DNA of 64,000 bases, from contig JAFVBH010000067.1 of NCBI GenBank assembly GCA_017480115.1, positions 1 through 64,000 of the forward strand, in the 5' to 3' direction. The notes under the pieces are model-generated. The model did no database searches. It was not told the origin of the DNA and was given only the letters and a program-made list of their open reading frames with translations. This document shows, in pieces, positions 55,695-61,714 of this stretch. This DNA comes from Clostridia bacterium (GTDB lineage: Bacteria; Bacillota; Clostridia; Oscillospirales; Acutalibacteraceae). Numbering within the stretch: position 1 is the stretch's first letter; each line of letters begins with the position of its first letter. Both the position numbers and the translations under genes were made by a program.

Positions 55695-56066
55695 ATGAAG
55701 ATCAAGGACCTGCCGAAGAACGAAAATATTTATGAAACGAAGTGCCCGATCCTCTACGCCATGGAGATGTTTGGGCAGAAATGGAAATTGCCGATTTTAT
55801 GGTATATTGCGGACGGTGAAGTGGTGCGCTACAACGCCTTGCAAAGAAAAGTCGTCGGGATCACCCCGACGATGCTGACAAAATGTCTGCGTGAACTGGA
55901 AACAGACGGACTGATTTCACGGACACAGTATAACACCATTCCACCGACAGTCGAGTACCGACTGACTGCGCGCGGCAAATCTCTGATCCCCGCGCTGGAA
56001 TCCGTCTACCGGTGGGCGCAGGGGCAGATGACGCAAGATAAAAACGATTCGATGAATGATCAGTGA
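55695..56066 (+). CDS. HxlR-family transcriptional regulator
   Basis: 123 residues of winged-helix fold (CPILYAMEMFGQKWKLPILW, ALQRKVVGITPTMLTKCLRELETDGLISRTQY). One N-terminal Cys (KCPI) matches the redox-active Cys of HypR/QorR members. It is divergent from the DUF1934-hydrolase-OYE genes and probably regulates them in response to electrophiles. Confidence 0.92.
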   Translation: MKIKDLPKNENIYETKCPILYAMEMFGQKWKLPILWYIADGEVVRYNALQRKVVGITPTMLTKCLRELETDGLISRTQYNTIPPTVEYRLTARGKSLIPALESVYRWAQGQMTQDKNDSMNDQ

Positions 56067-56305
56067 TAACAAAACATGCGGCAACCGGATAGGGATAAAA
56101 AACGAAACCGGAGCGGACGTTGATGTGTGGAGAAGGGACATCGCTTTCAGGTAAGTGCCTTTTTTGCAAAATCGCTTTATTAAAAAACTGACTGCGCGCC
56201 TCACACCGATCATTTTTCTCTGTTAAATTTTTTCAGTTATATTCCGTCGTCGCAGAATCATACTAACCTTGCAGATGCAGAGAAAACAAAAAAGGAGTGA
56301 AAAAA

Positions 56306-56503
56306 ATGGCTAAGTCAGGTAATTCCGCAGCAGTACCCGAGGCGCGTGAGGCTCTCAACAGATTCAAGATGGAGGCAGCTTCCGAAGTCGGCGTAAATCT
56401 GAAGCAGGGCTACAACGGTGATCTTACTTCCCGTCAGGCCGGTTCTATCGGCGGTCAGATGGTCAAGAAAATGATCGAGTCCTACGAGAACGGCATGAAG
56501 TAA
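56306..56503 (+). CDS. Alpha/beta-type small acid-soluble spore protein
   Basis: 65 residues. The family signature is plain: ALNRFKMEAASEVGVNLKQG (with the GPR protease cleavage region) and DLTSRQAGSIGGQMVKKMI. It coats and protects DNA in dormant spores, and its presence says the organism can sporulate. The ATG at 56306 has AAAGGAG upstream; a second ATG nine bases earlier is in frame but lies against that site. Confidence 0.95.
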   Translation: MAKSGNSAAVPEAREALNRFKMEAASEVGVNLKQGYNGDLTSRQAGSIGGQMVKKMIESYENGMK

Positions 56504-56520
56504 GCGTTTGCTGAAAAATT

Positions 56521-56549
56521 TGGGGATGTTCTTTTTCGAGAACATCCCC
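56521..56549. terminator. Bidirectional terminator after the spore protein gene
   Basis: GGGGATGTTC-N6-GAGAACATCCCC between two converging genes. Confidence 0.8.
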
Positions 56550-56554
56550 GTAAT

Positions 56555-57253
56555 TTATGCCTTTTTCTGCTCATGAATTTTACGTGCGAGATACACAAAC
56601 GGCGTATCCAAAAGACTGGTAAAGATAAAGATAACATAGCTGGACAGGAAAATGGAGCCCAGCGTTTTCCAGTCGTAAACGCCCCAAAAGGCGAGCAGCG
56701 TAAACAAAAGCGTGTTAATGATCTGACTGACCAGTGTGGAGCCGTTATTGCGCAACCAAAGGAAACGACGCTTATCGCCGAATCTCTTTTCGGTAAACGC
56801 CCACCATTTGTGGTACAGCCAAACGTCAAACAGCTGACTGACGGCATATACAGATAGTGAGGCTAAAATCATACGCGGCGTGGTCGAAAATACGGCGCGT
56901 ATCGCCCCCGCCATCGTATCCCCTGCTGCCGGCTGATACAAAAGCCAGCTCTGCGAGAGGATCAGGAAGAAGATCGAAGTAAAAATCCCCAAATATACCG
57001 CTTTGTTCGCCGCCTTTTTTCCCTCGCATTCAGACAGAATATCCGTGATCAAAAAGGTCGCGGCAAACAACACGTTGCCCAGCGTTTGTTCCATGCCGAA
57101 CGCGTTAATTAAAATCAGCACCTCGATATTCGACAGGATCGACGCGGCGACGGACACGCAATACAATCCCGCCTTGCCGAACAGCCGGTAAGCAAGCAGC
57201 GTCGCGCCGAAAATCACAAAAACAGACGTCAGCAATAATAAACTGTTTAACAT
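56555..57253 (-). CDS. YhhQ/VUT-family queuosine precursor transporter
   Basis: 232 residues, about six helices. Family signatures include FAATFLITDILSECEGKKAA (with the conserved Asp/Glu) and SQLFDVWLYHKW. The family imports queuine, preQ0 or preQ1. The ATG at 57253 is one base after the radical SAM stop; an upstream GTG would overlap. It is translationally linked to the radical SAM gene ahead of it. Confidence 0.88.
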   Translation of the reverse strand: MLNSLLLLTSVFVIFGATLLAYRLFGKAGLYCVSVAASILSNIEVLILINAFGMEQTLGNVLFAATFLITDILSECEGKKAANKAVYLGIFTSIFFLILSQSWLLYQPAAGDTMAGAIRAVFSTTPRMILASLSVYAVSQLFDVWLYHKWWAFTEKRFGDKRRFLWLRNNGSTLVSQIINTLLFTLLAFWGVYDWKTLGSIFLSSYVIFIFTSLLDTPFVYLARKIHEQKKA

Positions 57254-57254
57254 A

Positions 57255-57992
57255 TCAGTCACCCACTCCGAAATCCGTATTGTTCAATAAAATATCCACC
57301 CGATCGTTATCTTTGTATAACGGATACAGGCGCGAAACGAAAGCATCGACGACTTCCCTGTCGGGCTTTACGCCCGTACTGTTCCCGCACATGACGTTCA
57401 GACAGATGCGCTCAAAATACCGAAGTCCCAGCGAAATATCCTTTTGCATGGATTCCAACGTCTGACCGCGGATACCGAACAGAAAATTTGCCTCGTCGAA
57501 ATCCCGGCTGATGACCGCGGGGTCTGTTTCCCGGATCCCCTTTTTCAAAACGCGTTCTCTGAAAGCATGATCGAAGGTCTCAAGCCCCAGTTTCATTTTC
57601 AGATCAAAGTCGGCGAACGCTTTCCGCAGCGCCGGAATTTGCTTGCGATACAGATAATGGCTTTCAAAATGGATAATGTTTATGTTCTTTTCCCGGCAAA
57701 CCTGCAGGATCAACGCCTGCGTGCCGCTGTCCAACTCAAACACAGAGCCGCTGTTGATGACCTCCAGCTTGCCGTACAGACCGCGTACCCGGGAAAGCGC
57801 GTCGCGATTGATGCGATAATTCTCCGCAACATCGGGGCCGCTGTCCGCATAATAATCGCAAAAGGTACACGCCTTGTAGGCGCACCCTCCGCCCCGCAGC
57901 AGCACGATCTCCCGCGGATTTTTTTCCTGAATGACACTGTATCTTTCCATTTTCTCGCGCAAAAAATGCCCTTCGGTCAGACCAAAGGGCAT
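57255..57992 (-). CDS. Radical SAM protein, probable queuosine-salvage enzyme (QueL-like)
   Basis: 245 residues. The radical SAM cluster motif is GGCAYKACTFCDYYADSG (CxxxxxxC-type, with CAYKACTFC); FLREKMERYSVIQEKNPREIVLLRG precedes it. Clostridial homologues adjacent to YhhQ are described as lyases in queuosine/queuine salvage (QueL). The start at 57992 (MPFGLTEGHF) is chosen because similarity begins near it; the GTG at 58007 overlaps the GGGAG of the leader. Its start codon lies in the arm of a terminator. Confidence 0.8.
   Translation of the reverse strand: MPFGLTEGHFLREKMERYSVIQEKNPREIVLLRGGGCAYKACTFCDYYADSGPDVAENYRINRDALSRVRGLYGKLEVINSGSVFELDSGTQALILQVCREKNINIIHFESHYLYRKQIPALRKAFADFDLKMKLGLETFDHAFRERVLKKGIRETDPAVISRDFDEANFLFGIRGQTLESMQKDISLGLRYFERICLNVMCGNSTGVKPDREVVDAFVSRLYPLYKDNDRVDILLNNTDFGVGD
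57961..57992 (-). terminator. Intrinsic terminator overlapping the start codon of the radical SAM gene
   Basis: On the minus strand ATGCCCTTTGGTC and its reverse arm GACCGAAGGGCAT form a 13-bp stem with a 1-3 base loop, followed by TTTTTTG. The first ATG of the coding region opens the stem. Confidence 0.8.
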
Positions 57993-58091
57993 AAAAATGC
58001 TGTTCACTCCCTAGTTTTGATTTCCCGAACGCCTATCGGTATCGGCGCGGCAGGATGGTCCCGAACTGCCGCTGATCGCAAAAGCATCAGT
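57993..58091 (-). promoter_or_regulatory. Candidate preQ1/queuosine-type riboswitch leader
   Basis: A 5' leader of about 100 bases between promoter and gene holds a 7-bp hairpin (GCGGCAG / CTGCCGC, 58072-58047), a short GCC..GGC arm and an A-rich stretch leading to CTAGGGAG. It stands before a queuosine-salvage-like pair and an overlapping terminator. I do not recognise it as preQ1 class I or II with certainty; class III or a new type is possible. Confidence 0.5.
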
Positions 58092-58097
58092 AGTTAG

Positions 58098-58125
58098 ATT
58101 ATAGCAGATATATTACAAAAGTCAA
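58098..58125 (-). promoter_or_regulatory. Promoter of the radical SAM-YhhQ transcript
   Basis: TTGACT (58125-58120) and TATAAT (58103-58098) with a 16-bp spacer on the minus strand. Confidence 0.8.
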
Positions 58126-58201
58126 CAAAAAATCTTTTCTCCGGAGAAGAAATTTGCAAAAATGGGCTTGATAAAATTTATTGCTCGTGGTATGCTAACT
58201 A

Positions 58202-58361
58202 TGCTACGTAAAAATTTCATAATGAGGTTGATAACAGACAAAAAAAGACAAAGGAATTATTTTTTCATTGTTCAGAAAGCAATTTGATAAAAGTGCTTTC
58301 TCTTTTTCAGTATCTCTGAACAATGAAATAATTCAGAATATTATGAAATTTTTGCGTAGCA
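58202..58361. repeat. 160-bp foldback (MITE-like) element
   Basis: Arms of 22 bases (TGCTACGTAAAAATTTCATA and its near-perfect complement, one mismatch) enclose further arms (GAATTAT..CATTGTTCAG / CTGAACAATGAAATAATTC) and a core GAAAGCAATTT / AAGTGCTTTC. No duplication flanks it. It lies in the 490-base AT-rich gap between the radical SAM promoter and the dockerin gene. Confidence 0.75.
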
Positions 58362-58501
58362 ACAAAAAACGGAGAACAGCATTTTTTATGCGGCTTCGTT
58401 TTTTGCGAGGACGCATTTTTTTGTTTTTATAGCGCGAGGAGACGTGATACCGCTTGTCGATTCACTTTTTCAACAGAACAACACGAAAGGATTTTAAATG
58501 T

Positions 58502-59566
58502 ATGAGAAAATTATTATGTTTTTTATTGTCTGTGATTATGATTCTCGGAATTTTTTTGGTTGCGGCATCTGCATCGAATATCGTTGACAGCGGCGTCTGC
58601 GGAGATAATCTCACATGGTCTTTGGAAAATAACGGCACGCTTATTATCAACGGTAACGGAACAATGAATGATTACAGTTTTTGGAAAAATCGCGTTGAAA
58701 ATGGCGTTGAGGACAAACATTATGTCTATTTTTCCAATGTTGATATTCATGATGGTTGTACAAATATTGGGCATTATGCATTTGCCGATTGCTTGGGCCT
58801 TGTTTCCGTTTCAATGCCAAACAGTGTCACGAACATAGGCGCTTTTGCTTTCTCAAACTGCAACTTTACAAGCATAACACTCTCGAACAGTATTATAAAT
58901 ATATTCACATCTGCATTTTATAAATGCGAAAACCTGACAAGCATCACGATCCCTGATGGCGTTACGACAATTTCAGATCATACATTTTATAAATGTAAAA
59001 GTTTAAAAAGCGTTGCAATCCCCGGCAGTATTAAAAATATCAATGTTGAAGCTTTTGAGGATTGCACCAGCCTGACTGATGTTTATTATTTTGGCACGGA
59101 GGCTCAATGGAACACCATAGAAATAGCGCATGGGAATGATGGTTTGCTGAATGCTACATTTCATTACAATGTAACACCTACACCGGAAACAACGGCAATA
59201 ACCGAAACGCCCGCCTCAACCGTAGAATCAACAGCCACTGAAGTGTTCACATCGACCGAAGCTTCGTCCACTGATGCATTTACAACCATGGCGCCTACAA
59301 CGGTTGCACAAACAACAGCTGACGCGTTAGAAATCACCAAGACATCGCCCACAACACCGGCACAACCCGCAGTAACAGCCGGCGATATAAATGGCGACGG
59401 AAAGGTAACGTCTTCTGACGCTCGGTTTGCGCTGCGTGCGGCCGCGCGATTGGAGAAGTTGAACGAGCAGCAAAAACTTGCCGCAGACGTCAATCATGAC
59501 GGTAAGGTCAATTCCGTTGACGCGCGTATTCTTCTGCGCGTCGCGGCAAGACTGCAAACACTCTGA
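58502..59566 (+). CDS. BspA-like leucine-rich repeat protein with C-terminal dockerin
   Basis: 354 residues: signal peptide (1-23), four to five LRR_5/BspA repeats (for example TNIGHYAFADCLGLVSVSMP and TTISDHTFYKCKSLKSVAIP), a Thr-rich linker, then a type I dockerin with two calcium-binding repeats (GDINGDGKVTSSDARFALRA and DVNHDGKVNSVDARILLRVA). It is secreted and probably docks to a cohesin-bearing scaffold. The start at 58502 has AAAGGA upstream. Its coding sequence is notably richer in A+T than the dockerin gene at 20289. Confidence 0.9.
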   Translation: MRKLLCFLLSVIMILGIFLVAASASNIVDSGVCGDNLTWSLENNGTLIINGNGTMNDYSFWKNRVENGVEDKHYVYFSNVDIHDGCTNIGHYAFADCLGLVSVSMPNSVTNIGAFAFSNCNFTSITLSNSIINIFTSAFYKCENLTSITIPDGVTTISDHTFYKCKSLKSVAIPGSIKNINVEAFEDCTSLTDVYYFGTEAQWNTIEIAHGNDGLLNATFHYNVTPTPETTAITETPASTVESTATEVFTSTEASSTDAFTTMAPTTVAQTTADALEITKTSPTTPAQPAVTAGDINGDGKVTSSDARFALRAAARLEKLNEQQKLAADVNHDGKVNSVDARILLRVAARLQTL

Positions 59567-59587
59567 CAAGCACATATGCAAAAAATT

Positions 59588-59618
59588 GAGCGGACAATTT
59601 CTCGTTGTCCGCTCGTTT
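59588..59618 (+). terminator. Terminator of the dockerin gene
   Basis: GAGCGGACAA / TTGTCCGCTC hairpin followed by GTTTTAT. Confidence 0.85.
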
Positions 59619-59668
59619 TATATGCAGAACCGCGCCTGTCCTAGTCTCGCGTTTCTGTATGTAAAACA

Positions 59669-59700
59669 AAAAGAGGCACCGTTCGGTACCTCTTTTTGTT
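59669..59700. terminator. Terminator abutting attL
   Basis: AAAGAGGCACC / GGTACCTCTTTTT arms; it was probably the terminator of the original tRNA-Pro gene, displaced from it by the insertion. Confidence 0.75.
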
Positions 59701-59745
59701 TGGTCCGAGTGGCGAGACTTGAACTCACGGCCTCTTGACCCCCAG
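59699..59745 (-). other. attL: truncated copy of the tRNA-Pro 3' half
   Basis: Identical to 63731-63777; it spans CCA through the anticodon loop and stops at CCCCCAG, after which the sequence becomes unrelated to tRNA. Confidence 0.92.
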
Positions 59746-59908
59746 CAATTTCAAGAGAAGAAAATATATGCGGTATCGGTCTAACAAGCATTGAATTTGC
59801 TGTATCAAATTCTGTGAGGTTGTCTGCGGTATTATCTTTGCAAGCATCGCCTTTGTATACACACAACGGCAACTTGTTAGGGATAGTCCCTAAAGCCCTT
59901 TTTAGGTC

Positions 59909-59948
59909 AAAGCCCTGCACTGATCCCCTCCGATCAGTGCGGGGCTTT
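59909..59948. terminator. Strong hairpin downstream of xre
   Basis: AAAGCCC-T-GCACTGATC / GATCAGTGC-G-GGGCTTT, with GCTTTAT on the plus side. It is the only clear structure in the first 260 bases of the element, where no gene is credible. Confidence 0.7.
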
Positions 59949-60014
59949 GCTTTATGCTCTTTGGTGAAGCCCGCATAATTAAAGTAAAAAATCTGCTGTT
60001 TGTAGTTTCTGCGG

Positions 60015-60196
60015 TTTTTCGTGCTATACTGGAAAGTTGCGTGTTGGTCTTTAATTTCCTTTATGCTCTTCGGAGCCAGCCACGCACGGCGTGTATTTAG
60101 CACGAAAAATTTGTATTGTCAAAGGTTGCCCCGCAGGGGTCGAGAAAAAAACAAATCATGACCATAAAGTTTTTTTCGGAGCCTTGACAATACAAA
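60015..60196. other. Two contiguous long stem-loops; possible single-strand origin or small RNA
   Basis: TTTTTCGTGCT (60015-60025) pairs with AGCACGAAAAA (60099-60109). Immediately next, TTTGTATTGTCAA-A-GG (60110-60126) pairs with CCTTGACAATACAAA (60182-60196), enclosing CCCC-GCA-GGGG. Nothing codes here. In rolling-circle replicons such structures often prime complementary-strand synthesis. Confidence 0.6.
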
Positions 60197-60224
60197 AGCA
60201 TAAACGGCTGGTGGTGCAGTTTCT

Positions 60225-60716
60225 TTAATATCGTCCTACAAGATAATCTAAAGAAACGCCGTATATGTCGGCAATTTTTATTAAAGTGTGTATGTCTGGT
60301 TCATTACGCCCTTTTTCATAAGCTGCGTATGTTGAACGGCTTACGCCTATCATAGCGGCAAAAACTTCTTGCGTAAAATCTTCTTTTGTTCGTAATTCAA
60401 TTAGCCTGTGCGCAAGTGCATTTGCTATGTCTTGTTTTGGCGTATGCCCTAAAGAAACAATTTTTTTTGGTAGTTTATATGGAAGCACAAAGGCGGTTAA
60501 AAAAGCCTTTGTTATTTGTTTTTCTCCATTTTCAAATGCTTGTATATCTTCTGTGTGAAAATCTGTTAAAAGGTGCATTTGCTCTATGCTATGCCCTCTA
60601 TACTCACGCACTTTTCTAATGAAGTCGGGTAGATTGTGTGTTCCTTCTAATGATTTAATTGGTATCTTAACTGTGACGGATTTATCTTCGTATTTAATTG
60701 TTACGCTGTAATACAT
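60225..60716 (-). CDS. Xre-family regulator with two HTH-like segments
   Basis: 163 residues. After a short beta-rich N terminus, residues about 30-85 look like a degenerate HTH (FIRKVREYRGHSIEQMHLLT), and residues about 100-163 form a clear Xre/Cro HTH (FTQEVFAAMIGVSRSTYAAY, then LIKIADIYGVSLDYLVGRY). It is transcribed divergently from the excisionase-like gene, and the intervening 170 bases hold that gene's promoter flanked by a 9-bp inverted repeat. It is probably the repressor keeping the element quiescent. Confidence 0.85.
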   Translation of the reverse strand: MYYSVTIKYEDKSVTVKIPIKSLEGTHNLPDFIRKVREYRGHSIEQMHLLTDFHTEDIQAFENGEKQITKAFLTAFVLPYKLPKKIVSLGHTPKQDIANALAHRLIELRTKEDFTQEVFAAMIGVSRSTYAAYEKGRNEPDIHTLIKIADIYGVSLDYLVGRY

Positions 60717-60778
60717 TTTTATTCACCGCCTTTTATTATATCATTTTAAGATTATTTAGCCTATGTTTCAACTCTTTT

Positions 60779-60873
60779 AGTAGAATTATGTTACAAAATC
60801 AAGAAAAATGCTTGACAATCGTGCGCAATGGTGGTATATTGAATTATGCTATGATAAATAGCAAAATTCTACT
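60779..60873 (+). promoter_or_regulatory. Promoter and operator-like repeat of the excisionase-like gene
   Basis: TTGACA (60812-60817), 17-bp spacer, TATATT (60835-60840). AGTAGAATT (60779-60787) and AATTCTACT (60865-60873) flank it as an inverted repeat. GTTACAAA at 60790-60797 matches the Rep iteron core. Confidence 0.8.
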
Positions 60874-60889
60874 GAAAGGGGATAAAAAG

Positions 60890-61069
60890 ATGTCTTTTTT
60901 AACTGAAAAAGAATTGTGCGAGGTCTTAAAGGTTGATAAGGTTTTTCTTTGGAAGTGCCGTAAAAATGGTATGCCTTTCATTCGTTTGGGTACTAAACTT
61001 GTTCGTTATGATCTTTCGGAAGTTCTATTGTGGTTGCGTGAAAATTCTTGTACAAATGAAAAAAAGTAA
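60890..61069 (+). CDS. Excisionase-like / AlpA-type HTH protein, 59 aa
   Basis: A helix-turn-helix 17 type fold: FLTEKELCEVLKVDKVFLWK, GMPFIRLGTKLVRYDLSEVL. Proteins of this size and pattern act as recombination directionality factors or activators in tRNA-integrating elements. The ATG at 60890 is preceded by AAAGGGG; the frame upstream is non-coding promoter DNA. Probably controls excision together with the integrase. Confidence 0.85.
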   Translation: MSFLTEKELCEVLKVDKVFLWKCRKNGMPFIRLGTKLVRYDLSEVLLWLRENSCTNEKK

Positions 61070-61162
61070 CGGTTTCGCCTGCAAGCCTTTACCGTTACTT
61101 TCACCACAAAGAATAGCCTTTGTTTGTAATTTAGTTTATCATATTTAGGCTATTCTTTCAAG
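61066..61162. promoter_or_regulatory. Two inverted repeats between the excisionase-like and 70-aa genes
   Basis: GTAACGGT (61066) / ACCGTTAC (61098) overlaps the stop of the first gene, and AAAGAATAGCC (61109-61120) / GGCTATTCTTT (61151-61162) lies before the next. The first contains GTTAC, the iteron core, in both orientations. Confidence 0.6.
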
Positions 61163-61188
61163 ATTAAATTTGAAAGGAAGTTTTTGTT

Positions 61189-61401
61189 ATGAAAAAAGAT
61201 TTATTTTTAGTAAACAAAATGTCATTATATGCTACTCGTTTAGAACTTTTAAGTTTGATGTTAGATGAATATTTAGAGTATGTTACTCCGTTCTTCTCTG
61301 ATCGAGATACTTTACAATGCGAATTGCGTTGTCTTGTTTCCGATCAATTAAAGTATTTAGTTCATTCGTTTGCTGATGATATTGAAAAGGTTGGTCATTG
61401 A
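61189..61401 (+). CDS. Hypothetical protein of the element, 70 aa
   Basis: Helical and acidic toward the C terminus (LELLSLMLDEYLEYVTPFFS, then KYLVHSFADDIEKVGH). No family is recognised. AAAGGAAG precedes the ATG. Its place just before the origin suggests a replication or copy-control accessory, but this is guesswork. Confidence 0.75.
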   Translation: MKKDLFLVNKMSLYATRLELLSLMLDEYLEYVTPFFSDRDTLQCELRCLVSDQLKYLVHSFADDIEKVGH

Positions 61402-61412
61402 GTTGTGAAAAA

Positions 61413-61458
61413 GTTGGTGTGGGTGCGCGCGCGGATTTCCCGCGCGCCCCACTCCAAC
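61413..61458. other. GC-rich hairpin left of the origin
   Basis: GTTGG..GTGGG..GCGCGCGCGG pairs with CCGCGCGC..CCCAC..CCAAC in an otherwise AT-rich stretch. No T-run follows, so it is a structural element rather than a terminator. Confidence 0.7.
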
Positions 61459-61465
61459 AGGGGAA

Positions 61466-61495
61466 GAAGTTGGGGTTAGTATTACCCCCAACTTC
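61466..61495 (+). other. Nonanucleotide stem-loop replication origin (CRESS type)
   Basis: A perfect 10-bp stem, GAAGTTGGGG (61466-61475) and CCCCAACTTC (61486-61495), presents a 10-base loop that contains TAGTATTAC (61477-61485). This is the nonanucleotide nicked by Rep in circo-, nano- and geminivirus-like genomes (TAGTATT/AC, so between 61483 and 61484). Confidence 0.93.
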
Positions 61496-61690
61496 GTTAC
61501 ACGTTACAAAATGCCTTTAATCCCTTATGTAGCAACGGTTTTTTTTGTAACGACACTTCGTTACAAATTTAGTTTTCCCGTTACAAATTGATTTAACTTT
61601 GTTACATTTAAATTTTACTTCGTTACATTTGTAATTAACCTCTGTTACAAAAGGATTTAACTTCGTTACAAATTAGTTTAACTTCGTTAC
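61496..61690 (+). repeat. Rep-binding iterons (GTTAC) with 21-bp periodicity
   Basis: GTTAC starts at 61496, 61503, then 61560, 61580, 61601, 61622, 61644, 61665 and 61686; the last seven are 20-22 bp apart, mostly inside CTTCGTTACAAA. An inverted GTAAC lies at 61547. The set begins on the right arm of the stem-loop and ends just before rep. Confidence 0.88.
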
Positions 61691-61714
61691 AAAAAAATGA
61701 AAGTTGGTGATTTA

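Noticed and set aside
59618-60103. A 161-codon minus-strand ORF crossing attL.
   Set aside because: It runs through a terminator, the tRNA fragment and a strong hairpin; translations such as EAVSSSLATRTK are typical false ORFs over tRNA genes.
61501-61700. Iteron region considered as a CRISPR array.
   Set aside because: The repeats are only 5-12 bases with 21-bp spacing and no unique spacers, and no cas genes occur; it fits replication iterons.
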